From assembly GCA_036937835.1 (NCBI GenBank), contig CM072861.1:20016001-20080000 (forward strand): a DNA stretch of 64,000 nucleotides, given 5' to 3'. The number at the start of each line of letters is the position of its first letter. Position 1 is the first letter of the stretch. A program made the translations under genes and the position numbers. Positions 47,712-62,886 of this stretch are shown here, piece after piece. The notes under the pieces are model-generated. The model was not told the origin of the DNA. It saw nothing but the letters and a program-made list of their open reading frames with translations, and ran no database searches. This stretch comes from Pampus argenteus (lineage: Eukaryota > Chordata > Actinopteri > Scombriformes > Stromateidae).

Positions 47712-50700
47712 TGGGTTTAGCCCGAACTCTCATTTGGCCAATTACTCTGACCTTCCAAATTGCAGAGACCATCCAAAAGCCTCTTACAGTGAATGTAACA
47801 TCCCCTCCTTTCCTGCTCTCTGGAGAGATATTCAGCATGCTCCTCCAACCCCACTGATAGGACAGTTTAGCTTTAAATGAGCCTGTTTTGCCTCAACACA
47901 TTTCTTCCCGCATATCTTCCAGGGCTGTGGGTTTTATTGATCGCTGTCCTCCCAGGGGTGCTGGTGCCTGGACTGGGGCACTCAGCAGCAGCTGGTTGGG
48001 CTGCTGATGGTTGTTAGCCCCGCTGGCTGCTTTGTTCTGGGCTTTGAGTGGTGCCAGGCTCAGCAGTTACCCTGCTCCCCTACAGCCCTGTCTGAGGACG
48101 CTTGTTAGGAAGCTGCCTAAAATAGAGGAGAAATATCTCCACTCTCACTGCACCACTTCCATCTCCACACGCCTGGCTGATTTAGCTGGCTGGCTGGCAC
48201 AGGGTTACCTGGTACCTAGAGGGCAAGGTTTACATTGCTGTGTGTGTGTGTGTTTGTGAGTATGGGATTGGGCCTTATCTCAGTCTCTTCTTAAAACAAG
48301 GCGAGGTTGTGTTGTTTACCTACACATGTTTTGATTTGAGGCGGCCTACTGGGATTTCCCCCAGGAAGGGCGACCGCAGGGGAGCTGAAGGGGAAGTCAG
48401 GGCACACGCTCTGCCTCTCCACCTCCCCGGAAAAACAACAAATCCTGGCTGGTTAGAAGCTCTGTACTCAGGCATTCCTGGTTTAGCTGGATAATAGCCA
48501 GCATAGTTTTTATTCATTTAAATTCATCCCTCCACTCTTGGTTTTATATTTTTGGCAGGACATTTTTTAGCCAACACCTGTGTTTAAGCTAGCTTGTGTT
48601 GGTATTGTTGTTGAATACAAGGTATTCAATTCTAATTTTTGTTTTAAAGCAATGTTACTGTCGCATGAAATATAACAGAAACACAAAAACAACAATTTTG
48701 GGACAGATTACAGTTTTAAAACTCCTTTAAATTAGTAAACTAATTAAATTAGTAACTTTAATTCTTGCATTATGGGTCCTTTGCAGTAGTTTGGCTCATT
48801 AAACTGCAGCTATCATCATGTTGGCCAGTACAATAATAGTCTCCCAATACAGTAATCATACTGGAGCTTCATAGGACTACAGATAGTCTTCCACAAATAT
48901 CTAGAAATGTTTGGGGCCAATGCTCTTGGCAACACAGAGGCCAGGTGGTGCGCATCAGTACACACAAACAGCCAATCGATGTTCATATAACCACCTGGAT
49001 ACACACACTGACGTACCGGCTATCACACAGCAGGCAGTCAATATATTTTCAATCCAGATTCCTCAGTTAAGTGTCAAACACTTCATGGTTCCTCTGCTTT
49101 TCATCATGGTTTATTGTGCTCTTGAGAGAATAATTTAACACAAATCACAGCCAATTCATATGAGTGGCCTCTTGATAAAAGCCGGTAAAAGTGCTATTAA
49201 TGTTTATTATCTGTAATAATGAACGCTAACATAAACATTTTGTTTTGCAAAAAAATTACTTTCTTTGACTGATCGTCTACCTTTTCAAAATACAGCTGCT
49301 GCACCATTAGTCACCTCAGCTGCGTGTTGACAAAGTGTTGGCATTCACTTATCATATAAATAACACATGGTGAGATAATGTAGGCTTATCCAAAATTATA
49401 ACTATGAATAAACGAGACGCAATGCAAAAATAATGACATACTATCATTTGGTAATTTAATGCTTTTACTGGCCTAATTTAATTTTATAGATAAAAACTGA
49501 ACATGACAACAAATATCTCTGCTTTAATCTTTAATGTTGGAGCAAACACAACAAATTTCACTTTTTTTTTGTTGATTTAAAGCCTGTGCCATAATTGAAT
49601 TAATTTGCATATATTCTATGTATGAACTCATATATTCAGGGTTTGATCTCAGGTGGAAGATGCTGTCTGTATGCCTCCTTATCTTCCCTGAATACACACA
49701 ATACACTAAGTATTTCCATGGAAACGGATCATGAAAAAGTGGATATTTTAAACAATATGCAGGCTGTTTGATAATATATGTTCATATGTGAACTAAACCT
49801 TGAGTAGACTTTAGAAGAAAGTCTGCCAACAATCATTCACTATGAATTCAATGTATTCAATTTCTAGCACACTGCTCTCGCTGGATTAATCTGCGACTGC
49901 CAAGCGAAGACTTTGCCAAGATGTCACACATTTTCTTAAACATGTTGGCCCAACAGTAATGGCTTTTGAAGTCTGTGTTTGATGACCTTAATATCTATAT
50001 GTGTGAAAATCTTACACTTGATGCGTGTCATAACAACTATTAATTCACCACAAGAGTCGTGGTGGATGAGCCAGAACATTGTAAAAGCGTCTGTAGTTTT
50101 TTTTTTCTTTTTCTTTTACTTTTTATATACAGATATGGGGGTGGTATAAATTGCACTACATAATTCATTTAACGTAGGATTATCAGTTTTCTTGGCTTCA
50201 CTGGTTTGGGGGTATTTTCTACAAATTCAGATGCCTTTAACCTTGTGCTGTTACAGGACTGTACTGTGATCATCCTGAACCCTGCTGGTGTTCATCCAGA
50301 ATACTAGAGGCAGCTTATTTCTGCCGAAAAGTTCCAAAAAACAAAACACATTTCTGTTCTGCAACTCTTTATCTATCTGTCTTTATCTTTCTGTGTTAAT
50401 TGTTTATGGTGGTTAGATGTGATTGTCGTAGTATACAGTTTCTGAAGTTAGCATAAAGGAAATTAAGGTACTTTTGGGTACATTAATTTGTTATACCAAC
50501 AGGAATTGAGGAGATATGTGAGCTGATGGATATCAAGTGTTTGTTTTTTTTTAGTATGCATGCTAACTTTTTTGAGTATACCTAATTTTCTCACATATCC
50601 CTGATACCTATATAGATGGTTTCAGTCATAAAACGCATCACTTGACATGTTTAATTTGAGAAGAGTTTATTGTCATTGTCAGTCAGACATCATTTCCCAG

Positions 50701-53700
50701 AGTAATGAGGCTTAATAGCAGCACATACTGTATACAGCAAGTTGAACTGCAGTACATGTGGAGTCTCTACAGGTAAACTGTGAAAGTTGGAAAAAGTCAT
50801 AGAGGTTTGAGTCTGGATACTAGAGATGACCAACTATTCACTCATTGGAGGCAGATTTGTTGCAGAAACATGGTAACCATGTGATGTAATCGCCATGACA
50901 GCGGGTTCAATCCACCAGGACTTACAGAAACAAAGAAAGCTATAAACCCTCTTGTGAATCCCGTCTTTTACTGGTCATGAAACGATGGTCAAACAGTCAC
51001 TGGCCTTGAAGTCCCCATACTTCCCAGGGGATGAACTATAATGTGTTTGAATGTAATATTCACGGGCAGCTTGGCGACTAATTCGATATACAGGACGTCA
51101 TCCTCTCTCTAACACTTCCAGACGTAAAGCCAATATATCAGCCACAGTTTTGTGTAAAGCCTAGGATAGAGGCTTTTTTTTTGCCAAATGTAACAGTAGT
51201 TCTCAAATAGCCTGCCAGCATATTAATCAAGATTTACTGTAAAAGGTGACTGATGTCATTCAAATATACCATCAATTTCAGTTTGCTCCTATACTATATG
51301 AGTGGAATAATATTATAATCTATAAGGCAGGTTACTGCACTCCTGTGTCATCACAAAAGAGTATTTTAAAGTAAGTTTACCAGCACTGGTGAGGATGAAA
51401 TGCAGCTTTTTATTACTATATTACTTTTCTTGGGCTTCAGGGGGAAAAAAAGCATTTCTTGCCAAAGTTTATGGATGATAGAAACGCTTGAGAAATGGTG
51501 GGCAAATTAATTCTGTGCCATCTCGACAAAAATAATTAATTTCTATTTCTGATCTGAATGTGATATATTTATATATTATCACTTTTGAACGTTAGCTGTC
51601 AAAAGCAATCTGTACTATGTCAGAGGTAAACACATGCATAAATCACCCCCCCCTCCCAGTATCTACTAACATTAAATAAGGCTTATTATATTGACACATT
51701 GATTAGTGACCTACATTAAAAATGAAAGACATCAGGCAATGCGATGCACCATTTCAGGCGGAGAACCTGTAAATTAGCTGCCAGCAGCATCTGGAGGTAG
51801 ATTTTCCTCCTTATTCCCTCAGCTCATGTTAGCAACTTCAAGATTTTTTAAAGAAAAGAACCAATAGAAATCTTTCTCACCTTTTCTCTCCTCAGGAAAA
51901 AAAAAAAAAAAGATTTCTGTCCTTATGGGATGAGCTATTTTCAAATGAACGCCATCACATCTGTCATATTCACTTTTCACGAGGGCCAGCTTGAGCTGGT
52001 TTATAAACTGCAATGAAGCAGCAGCATGAGAGGAGACTGACGCACCTCTCCATCACCACTCCACCTGCTCCCAAAAAGGACTAAAATTAATTAAATTCTG
52101 GATGAGACAAAGGCTTAGGACATAAAGGGCTGCTGTTAGCATTTTTCTAGCCCATTGATTCCTTGTTACTACTGCACATTATGGCCCCCTGAACCCTCAT
52201 AAATCAATTCATACCCTATTGTCCTTTTCAGAAGGCTCTCTTCACTGTTGGCGCTAACATGGTCGAGGTGACAATAATCTATTGTTTCAGTTTAAAGCTC
52301 AGCGCTGCTCCTCAGACCCGTGGCCACAGAGGCCAGCAAGAATGTATGTGCTGCCTGCAGGGTGCAGGAGGGAAAGTGAGCAGCGGTCGACCCACGAGGG
52401 TTGAGTACTGCAACATAAGGAATCCATCTTCTTTGTGAGGTATATACATACTGTACCATTAACACACCACAGCACTTGAACTACTTAAAATATCTGGATT
52501 CAAATGGATTTTAAAGAACAGGCGAGAGGGAGAAAACTCGGTAAATCCTCAGATAAGTGTATTAAGTCTTAAATTAAAAGTGATTCTCGACTCCCGGCGT
52601 TGCTGCGGTGTGGATTCAAAACTGCAAAACGGAAACGCGAACATGCATCGTTTTTCTGTTTACTGCACATTTTGTTTTTCATGATTGTAGCTTTAAGCAT
52701 CCCCTGAAGTATCTGTTTGGTTGGATTATATATGTTTCCTGTTTAATTTTTTTAAAGGGGTTCTTTGGGACTGGAAATTAAACTTTTTAAACATAAAAAT
52801 GACACTTATAAAACTTATTTAATGGCCAATATAGTTTTGGGGGAATTTGTGTTTTTGCAGTTGTTTGCAATATACAATATGTATGTATCGGTTATATGAT
52901 ACATTACTTTCTTACATTTAATAGATAAAACCAAATTATTTAGTTTCATGGCAAAAACTACTTAAAAGAGAATACCTGCATAGTCATTTCCAGTTAATAT
53001 TCTTCACTATCACCGTTTTTTAAAACCCTGTTAAGGACTGTTAGATTAGATTTAGGTTAGTTGAGAACCAAAGAAGGGTGACGGTGTTACAGACTGTGAT
53101 CAGAGAGGTGGTCATCGGAGAAAAACCAGGAAAAGGAAAACAAAAGTCTCTGAGCAGAGTTGTTTACAGCTGGGTTGCACTCAGACTCCAGATCGATTCC
53201 AACTGGTCAGTAGACTGACATTAAGTAGACCAGTGAAGCAGCTAGTTAGACACCAGAGCTTAGCCTGAGATCATTATCGGCTACAACACAACTCAGCGGC
53301 AACAACCACATACTGTACGTGTCTTCTTTATGGTCATTATGACATACGGCAAGTGTATTCTGATGGCTGCCCTGATAGTTCCTCATCATTAATCTTATAA
53401 AGCCCTTCAAACGCAACAGGTTGATTAAAACTTGCCTGTTAGACGTGTAACGTGCTGTACATGTACACTGAATGAAGCCTGGTTGTGTTCAGGCAGGCAG
53501 GAGGGCTACATCAAATATCAGCCCACCAAACCAAAGCAGTGGTACTCTGGGAGCTGTAGGGAGCCTTTCTGGACACATTTCCATGCTGATTCTTCATCTG
53601 TCCGCCAAATTTGAACATAATAATAGCCTTTGATCATCCTGTGCAGCCATAATTTCATTTGGAGGGTCCTTTTGCACGAAATAACGTTTTTACAACTTCT

Positions 53701-56700
53701 GTTTTTCACTTTAGCAGTCTGCTAAAACAGGTAGTCTACCCACCTATCTTCCTCATTCCCCCATTTTCAGTTTATATGTAATGATCTAAAATGCGGAGCC
53801 TGTGGCGGAGATGACAGACCACTTCACTGACACCCAGCAGCTTTGACAAAATAGGAGCCTTCTACCTGGAAATGAGCTCTTAATTGGGGTCTTGTTCAAA
53901 AAGCACCATTCACTGTCCATAGTGTGCCTATAAGAGCTCTGGCTGCTCCATTTTACTTTCCTCCAATGCTTAATGCATGCTGTGTAGTTCGATCTCTTGA
54001 CGACAGTTATATCTATTTGGCTCTTTGAATTGCAAAAAAAGTGTGACGGCCTGGAGACATCGGCGTGGGAAGGTGCTGCTGAGAGGTTAGACTGGGCCAA
54101 CAGTAGCCTGACAACAGCCTGTGGGCACAGCTGTAGGCAACTCCTCTAAAGGTCACCATGGTCTGACCACGCAGCCCATCAAACTCCATCACTGAGCACT
54201 GTGCCCATAAAATGATGTGATGTTGGCCTTTTTTTTTTTCCTCAGCTTTTGCTTAAAACAACCTATACAGTTAATAACCATGTAATAAAAAAAAAATCTC
54301 CATTTGCACCACATCCTGTTTCGAAACCATACTATATGGTGGTGTATTTTAGTTACTTCTATCATTAAGAAGCCAGGAAAAAAGTAATGTGCCACATAAG
54401 CAGTGGAGCTGCAAAGGGCTTTCAAAGGTTGCTTTTTTAATATTTTATTTTTGAGCTCTCCACCACATCGACAGAGGTTTAGACATCACTCTCCCAGGTA
54501 AAGGCACTTGTGTACAGTCACCATCTTTCTCTTCTATTTCAGCAGCCATATAGGGAGAAATCCATAATAGAAGTGCCTGTTTGCCACCTTCAGCAGCTAC
54601 ACCAGGTCAAAAGAGACTGCACTTCCATCCGTGGCTCTTTTTGTTATTTACCCAACAGGGCACAGCCTTGTAGCTTTATTCTCTCACTCTGTTTGTTGGA
54701 AAAATTACAGTTATATACTATTGTTATTGCTATTTCTCACTCAGCAGTGCATGCAGTATACAGCAAACATAGCCTTGTCCAGTGGGAGTTGTCAAAAAGC
54801 ATTGTGGGAAATATACTGAGCGAGAGAGACAGAGAGAGGCACCTGTAGATGATGCTGATGGCATGTTGAGGGAAGAGAGGTCAACATAAAAATACATTAC
54901 AACACTAAATAACTACCGGAGAGCACTGAGCGTTACAGATTAATAATGTCCAACTCTGTAAAAGGAGCAGAGGGTCCTCTACAGACTAGTTTTTCACCTA
55001 TAGGACACAACTCTAACTATGACATACTGTAGACCAGCAGACCAGCATGTAGAGGCTGCAGTGTCCATTAAATACCACAATATGAAGTTTGTTTGATGTA
55101 AAAACAACAACAAAAACAAGACATTGACATGGGTCAGGAACCAGGTCATCTTCAGGGGACAATAAATATTCACGCTAAATGAACCTAGCTGTAAAAGCTA
55201 ATGTGAAGTATCTTGAAATATCTTGCTCTGCATCTTGCATCATCCAGAGTATTATACTGTATATATAATAATGTGTGATAGTGTTTCATAATACAGAATC
55301 TAAGTGCAGCTGCTTTATTTTTGTTTAATCACTCGCTGCTGAACTTTTGATACACTGAGAAAATGATGCTCCATTTGACACATAACAGCAGTGGATGTAT
55401 TATTCTTAATCATTAAGAATGCGAGCTGCCTCCTTGAAAAGGCTTACTGCTGCCATTACACCTGCATGAGATTCATGTGTGTGCTAAAGGTCACAAAAAA
55501 CATCCCTTTTTTTTGGGACAAAAAGTTGTTTTTTCACTTGTTGTAAGTATAAGGCAGAAAAAAGGAAATTACTTAAGCGAAAGTACTTTTGGTCTCATCA
55601 TTTCAAGCTATTATATGCTTTAAAAATGTGATGAATGTGGGTGCATTTCTAATTTCTCACAGTGTACAGAATATTAATCATTATGGGTAAAATGCAGATT
55701 GAGATAATCTGTTTGAAATTCCATTGAAGATCCTGTTGGTCCCATTTTAGCAAGACCTTCTTACTATTTCCTTGATATTGATTTCATAGTGATTTCTATC
55801 ATGAGGATGAAAATGTGCTCTTTTTTTTTTTTTTTATTAGCATTTTTATTTTTTTTTGGAAATAGATTTTCACGGCGTGTCCATCTGAGTGCATGTGCTC
55901 CCCGCTGTTGTCACAATCCTAAAGATGTTTCTTGTAAAAAGCAATTTCTATTTCAGACATCCTAGGAGTCAAGCTAATTTGAACAGCTGGAGAGAAAAAG
56001 CCAGCATGAGTAAAAGGACACAAGGTTAAGCAGGTAATGTGCTTGCAATACCGCGCTGTCATCCGTTGCTCCTCCACTGTTGTTCTTTTGTTTTGTTTGT
56101 TTTTAAGTTTTCTAATCAGCCTTTTCATTCGCGGGTAATTTCCGCACTCTGCGGTGCTGTCGGCGCCGGTCACTGTTCAGGACGAGGCTAAGTTCACCGT
56201 GGCCAAGGGCACCTCCGCCCGCCTGTGACTCCACTGTCAGCACTAATGCATTCAGGGCAGCGCTACATGCTTTTTCAGGTGTGTCGCAGGCTGCGGTGTC
56301 AGCAGATTGTAATCAAATCCAATCTGGTATTAAAAGACGATCTTGACACTTGACTCCATCAAAAGAGAACTGGGAAAGTTAGTGTGTATAATGTAAGTGT
56401 AGACATGATCTTCCTGCCTCTGGTCACCTTATAAAACTTAATATGGATCACGCACTCAAAGATTCAGCCTTTTTTTGAGTGGAGTCAATATGATTCTTTG
56501 ATCTGCACCGCAGGGGAGTGAGCATGCTCTGTGTGAGTTGTTGATGCGTAATTTCTACCGTTGGTTGGATGTGAATAAAATCCTTCACAACACACAACAG
56601 CACACATTAAAAACTCCTCCACACAATGTAAATGCTTCAGTCAACATGTGTATACCTTCAAGGGGCGCTTTGCAACCTGTCCTTATATATATTCCCACAT

Positions 56701-57021
56701 CGACTTCTCACTTAAAAACCACTTTGAGAAGGTTCAGTCATGCGGCCGTATGTGTAACTGGCTTTAAATCTCAGTCACTACTCAGCGAGGAAGTGTTAAG
56801 CATTCATCTACACCTTCACTCATGTATTCATTCAGATGCACAGTGTCACCTTAAAGGGAGAAACTGAATTCAGAAGAAAATCAATATGATAAACTGCTAC
56901 TTGTTTTGTCCCTAAATTGTTTCAGTTTGGAAATCGATACGGGAGCCAGAGTCATTCATCAACGTTTGAGAGAAGTAGGGACCCCTCGGGAAAATATTAG
57001 GACCTCCATGTGGAGCAGGGG

Positions 57022-57053
<32 letters not shown>

Positions 57054-57544
57054 TGCAATGGGTGTTAGCGTGAAGTGAGTTAAAGGTGGGTAAGCTGATG
57101 ACAGGCAGGGAAAGAAATAAGAAATAAAGACAAAAAGAATAACAGGGTGCAGAGATGAAGCGGAGGAAAACAGGAAGGGAGAATTGAAAGATGCTTGTGT
57201 CTCTTCTCCATCCTCCCCCTCTCTTTCTGTCAGAAGGATGGATGATGTGCAAGGGTTTATCAGACTCTGACAGACACAATAAAAAATAACCTTCCCAGTG
57301 TGGGGCCTGCTCAAATTAATACAGTGCACCGGGGGATGTCTGAGCCGGGTCATTAGGGGCTACTGACAGCGTCATTAGCACAATAGGCAGATTATAGCGG
57401 TTACATGTGACAAACTGCCTATTTGGATTCTGCCATGTTCCTCTGTTGACCTTTGGTGAGCATCATGACGACTCTGTAAAACAGGATGGAAAGTGGTTAT
57501 TATGACAATGGTGCACCACTGTCTTTTATTGTCACTATTGTGTG

Positions 57545-57547
<3 letters not shown>
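47712..57547. other. Gene-free stretch
   Basis: No gene was recognised. A short TG tract lies at 48240-48254. A TTTATTGTCATTG-containing segment at about 50660-50790 may be a retroelement tail. A B-box-like GGGTTCAATCC lies at 50903-50913 without a tRNA fold. Homopolymers occur at 55821-55837 (T) and 57021-57038 (A). Confidence 0.5.

Positions 57548-57616
<69 letters not shown>
57548..57616 (+). repeat. Long (TA)n microsatellite
   Basis: About 34 uninterrupted TA units, the longest perfect simple repeat in the window. It is self-complementary and can extrude cruciforms. Confidence 0.96.
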
Positions 57617-57618
<2 letters not shown>

Positions 57619-60155
57619 GAGAAGGACAATTTAGGATACCATATTCAACTTAAAATGTTGCCAGGTGTGTTTTCCTTTAATAAATTACACTGTACAAGTA
57701 TCGGATAGATATTTAAAAGGCTTATGGTGCCATCTAAAACATTCAAACAGTGTAATAAATTTCAATCTATTACAGGTTGTGATGCTATAAAATTAGATTT
57801 TACTGCCTTGCTGATTGTCTCCACGGTAGAAATGTTAAACCTCAGATGGTTAAAGAGAAAGAAATTTAATTTAGAGAAACTGTAATTTAAATTTTAAATC
57901 AACTGTAAACGGGTACAACTGTTGTATTTTGAAATGAAAATATGGCCTTTTGTTTAGGTGTTAATTAGAGGAACTTTTGACAACTAATGCCCAGTAGTAT
58001 TGCATCAGCTGCACAAAGGTTTTTCTTTTTTTGGCTCATCATCTGCTTCTAACTTGATGTACTATTATTTTGCCTATATAAAAACCCCAAAAAACATATT
58101 TTTGTCTGAAAACTTCTTCAAACTTCTACAAAATGCATTTAGTCCTCACGAAGAACGTCTCATTGTTTGGAGAAGTGATATTCATGCTCCGCAGAAACTC
58201 AAATTAATTAGATGCTGTGGTGTTTAGAAGCTTCAGAAATCAAAATCCAATAATATATTTGGTTTGAATAATAATAAACTGCATTAAAGTCTGATATATG
58301 TAATTCCTCGGGAGGGATGAATTGACACAGAATATAGAAAATATCACAATCACTCACTGTGTCTGTGAAGATCTCTATGTTATACTTATTAAACCCACCT
58401 CAGTCATGGAGGGGAGATTTAGATGAAGACGGGGAAGACTGTCAGAGAAACTGGTATAGTGTAAAACTAATCAAGTCTGCCAGGCCAGGTGAAATCTGAA
58501 CAGCGCACGTATTATTCATTAAATGCACCGCAGCGTTTGGAAGCGGAGGATAACGGGCGAACAGAGAGACAGAGGAGTGAAAAATAACTTGACAGCCGGT
58601 GTTTTCTTTTACATTTATCTGAAATAGAGATATGCAACGGTACAACCTGCCATTAAAATTATCTCAGCGTTGTTGTAGTAGGCCACGCAAATGTTTTTGA
58701 TGAATGTGTGGCAGTCAAATAAGCTGTATACATTGGCACATTGTTCCTGTCAAACATGATAGGAACGCAATAAGAAAGTGATAACTTGTGTTGACAATAA
58801 AGCTCGTTACAACTTTGATCATAGCTACATCTGACCGAGGTAAACAAACATAACATGCTTCCAATAATAATAATGCTGCGAAGATGTGTGCGCGATTAGT
58901 GGACTAACATCACTAATCTGCACCAGAAACACTAGTCGGTTAAACTGATTAAACCTGCTGCTAGATGTCACCTCCAGCGCGGTTTGGCAGTATTTTGATC
59001 TAGTGAATGAAAATAAGTTTGTATGTAGCCTGAATGCTCTTTTAGTAATTTGTCAGTGTTGCAGAGAAATGTATAAAAACCTGTTTGAAAGATTTTCCTC
59101 GCGCAAATAAAAACCTGCGAGCTATTTTATGTTCAAAGAGTTATTTCTGCAGCACCAGTATCATTTAAATCCTCCTGTCTGACTCTCACTCTGACAAAAA
59201 CCACTCTGTGAGAACAGCTTGCTTTACAACGCATGGCTTAATTTGCCCGCGTGGAATCACTCGTCCCTGTGTTGGTCCATTGTGTCACAAATCAGAGCTT
59301 GTGTGTCCCGGTGTCAAGACGAGTGCACCAGCGGTTCCTCTTCACAGTGACACACAGCATGAGGCAAAGTAATAAATAAATTAACGAAGTCCAGGCAGCA
59401 TGCTGAATTTTAAGGGGGTTATCGTCGTTGTAGATAAGCAGAACAAGGCAAATGTAAGTTCTGGGGGAAACTCGGGCCTGAAACACATGTTGCTGTGCGC
59501 TTTGATCTAGCCTGAACCAGGGAGGAGAGCTGCAGAAGACAGGCACGGCCAACAGTGATCAAAGTCAACACCAACATACCTCTCTGCTCTCAATATTTCA
59601 TAGCTCAGCCCTGGATTACTACAACATGTCATCATAAAATATCTGACTTGTTTTGATTGATACTTGTTGAATAGGTATAATCTAAACCTGCCATGTGCTT
59701 TGAAAGTATGTCCATAGAAAAATGGTCTTTTTTTTATTTTTATAAGTGCTCGTCACATAGAAAAACTGAAGGGAGGATGAGGATGAGAAATCACGTTTGC
59801 CCTCAAAGTGATGCAATGAACTCCGTGATCAGTACGTTACAGCAGGGTGAACACTCCACCTCAGTGTTTTATTTATCGCTGCTGTTTCACCTGCCAGACA
59901 AAGCAGCAGTGACAGATGCACAGAACAAAATGCTAAGTGAAACGGAGAATCCAACACAATTGACACTTGGAAGAAAGACAGAAAGACAAGACAGTTCTTC
60001 CCTTTGCAGTATTTTGTAATGCATTGCAAACCCAACACCTGCAACATCAAGACCCGGATATATAGAGATAAGAAATCCAAATCAAATCAAAACTATGAAA
60101 ATAAGCACAACAAATGGTGAGAATCTTAATTTGAACATTTTCTACTCGAGGATCC
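57617..60155. other. Gene-free stretch
   Basis: No gene or recognisable repeat was seen. The sequence is AT-rich, with a slightly CpG-richer piece at about 58500-58560. Confidence 0.6.
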
Positions 60156-60442
60156 TGAATTTTGGGAAAACAGCTTTCTGAGAGTTGGATGTGAGAATCA
60201 ATACCACTTTGTTTATATGCTAAATGGAAGTAGAGCCAGAAGGTTATTAGCTTAGCAGGAGCAGGAGGGTACGGCTAGCCTGGCTCTGATCAAAGTTTAC
60301 CATTTCTGCCCAATCAGTGCCTGAAAAGCTCACTGATTAACTTGTAGTATCTTACTTAAGCTTTACACAAACAGCAAGAGGAGTCGTGGTTTTCAGAGGC
60401 TTACATACATGAATGGTTTCTTGGCTACATGCAGTTTCCAGC
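60156..60442 (+). mobile_element. Inverted-repeat teleost element, copy 3 (3'-truncated)
   Basis: Shares ATTTTGGGAAA at the left end, GTGAGAATCAATACCACTTT, TTAGCTTAGCAGGAGCAGG, GCTAGCCTGGCTCTGATCAA and AAAGCTCACTGATTAAC, in the same order as the copies at 11721 and 15376. It extends through CTTGGCTACATGCAGTTTCC. The right inverted terminus is missing. It is non-coding. Confidence 0.72.
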
Positions 60443-62699
60443 AGTGTTGGTGATCTTTAAAGGTGTATTTTGTGTGTATGTTGAACAATTCTTTTAATAA
60501 TTACTGTTGCGTAATTAAACTTATTTCATTTATAAAGGACCACTTACAGTGTGAAACATAACATTTTACCATTTGATGTACTGTGCCAGAGTTAGCTTAC
60601 AGCAATTTTTCATCTGCAGTCCCTTGACAGGTCACAATGAAGACATACGCACAATAACAAAACAGTACAAAGAAAAAAAACAGGACACATAATACAAAGT
60701 TACACCCACCAACTAACATTCATACAAACTAATTTAAGAACACTTAAAACATGTTTTCTTTCATTTTGAAGCAACTTAAGGGAAAGTTTAAGGGAATATC
60801 AATTGAGAGTTCAGACTTGATTTTCCTGCGCTATTGATGCAGCAAAGACTTGTAATGGCCAGAGTCCAAGTGGCTCAGCTCGTCCGGAGTCTGGGAAGTG
60901 ATTGAGAGGAACAAGGGTCCCGGGAGACGGTGCTCTAAGTAAGAGCGATTCTCTCTGCTCTCTCAAAGTATGGCCCACCATCCCGGTGACCTTCTACTAG
61001 CACGCCGATGAAATTGGATGATTTCTTGCTGGGGCTGAAGAGGAGTGACAGGTGACTGTGCTACCAAGCCTGAAGGAGAGCCACTCTACTCAATCCAGTC
61101 CCAGACTTCTGCCTTCCAATCATGTGGCCCCTCTTCCTCCGCTGCGGTGGAGGAAACATCTCTGAACATCATCACTTATTTATGGCCAGATATGAAGAGC
61201 GATATTTCAATCTCACTGGACATTTGATGAATTTGATTGAAGTTTCGATATGTGCATGTGACTCCTCTAATTTGCAAGCATGATTTAATAAAAATGCAAT
61301 CATATGTGAACTCAGGATAGTTATTCATTCAAATGTGACACTGATGCTGCACTTCTGGGCATTATGTTTATTTATGTGTTTATTTCTTTTTGGTAATTAC
61401 ATGGCGTGCTTGTTCCTTAGGATCTTCTGAATTTTGATCGTTTTTTTTTTTTTCATATTTAAGTTCAGTTTTTAATAGAGTACACACAGGTTATAATGCG
61501 TATAGTCTTCCACAGTGCTCCTCCAAAGCTAGAAAATCAAGGAAGTGTGACTCTAATCTGTGATGACATGCTGATATACAGCTTGGAGCTGCTTCATTGA
61601 CTATGAATGGGAGACTGACTTTGTGTACTCATACGTTGTGAGTGAGTTTTATATTGATAGTGCTAAAGCAAAAACCCTCCGAAAAAATATAAAAATTCTG
61701 AAAACTGTTGCAGACATGTTTTCCATCATTTGGAATTCATCTCTCTGCAGCTGCACCTCATAGAAACAAACACACAGGTGTATGTATTGATGTAAACCCA
61801 CAAACAGAAACTACCACACACACACAGCTTCAGCAGTGGCTCGTTTTCTTTCTTTCTTTTATTTAATTTTTTTTCCCTCAACCAGACAGAGCAGGAGTCT
61901 GACTCTGCATCCAGGTTGCTGTGGCTTCTCCAGACCTCGGGGGAGATTCAGCCACCTCGGAGGATAAAACACACTGCATGCAAAATGTTTCATCACTCTC
62001 AGGTCATCTGAGGCTGTTAACTTAACCGTTCTTCTTCTTCTGTGGTGTGTTAACATTGTACAAATGAGTCCTTGAGCATTGTATTTCTTCAAAGGAACAA
62101 TGATGAGATGAACAATAGATTCACCTTTTTTCCTCTGTCATCTTTGTTCTTCATTTTCTCGTCATTGTGGGTGTAAACCAGCTCACACTCACAGGTTCTA
62201 TTCACAGACAAAATAAAGAGGAAAAAAAACAAAACGCAGAAATAATTAATGAATAAAAACCCTTAGGGAGGGCTTTTAAATCTACATAATATCAAACCAT
62301 AGCTTTTTCTTTTTTAATAACAAGGCGTATTGGGTTGGGTTCTGTGATGTATTTCTTGCATGCCTAATTACTGAGATATGAATTATCTTTCGTCCTTTGC
62401 AATTTAGTAAATAAATCTCAAGGGAGCTCATTTGAAGCAGGAAATAGGCCATATATCTAAGTGGAGAAACCACTATATGAACAAGGTTTCATAAGGGAAA
62501 TATGTAACCAAATCAGTCATGTAATGGAGAAAATCAAAGCGCCACACAACGTTGTTTACACAGAGGATGGTGCTGTATCTAGCAAGTTTTGGTCAGACAG
62601 AGATAACCAGGCGACAACTTTCCTACTTGTCTGCAAAACACGTGTGGCACTGGCTGTTTGGAAAATTAAAAGGGGAGTTTAAGATCAATAACGTGACAA
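60443..62699. other. Gene-free stretch
   Basis: No gene was recognised. A T-run lies at 61441-61453. Open frames of 60-77 codons have no domain. Confidence 0.55.
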
Positions 62700-62886
62700 C
62701 ATTAAAGAGTGAGTTTAGCTGGCGTGTTTAGGAGAAACGATCAAGCAGAGAGAAAATCCAGAACGTCAGGGCTGAGGGTGAGAGAGACGCTGAAAGAGCC
62801 AGAGAGAGGAGGGAGAGTCCAAACAGAGCGCACCTATAGGTCGGTTATTCTGGGTTCTTCTGAGCAGGCAATGGGCAGCCCCGCAG
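62700..62886 (+). other. Possible first exon with ATG and splice donor (weak)
   Basis: A purine-rich leader-like segment is followed by GCAATGGGCAGCCCCGCAG/GTAACG. The ATG at 62870 has a fair Kozak context, and a donor comes 16 bases later (GT at 62886-62887). A possible next short exon lies at about 63416-63447 between CTCCCAG and GTGAGC, and joining would keep the frame open. There is no homology support. Confidence 0.15.

Noticed and set aside
50868..50920. tRNA or tRNA-SINE with GGGTTCAATCC
   Set aside because: The B-box is imperfect and upstream sequence lacks an A-box and paired arms.
57382..57423. 9-bp inverted repeat AATAGGCAG/CTGCCTATT
   Set aside because: Arms of this length at this spacing are expected many times by chance in 64 kb.
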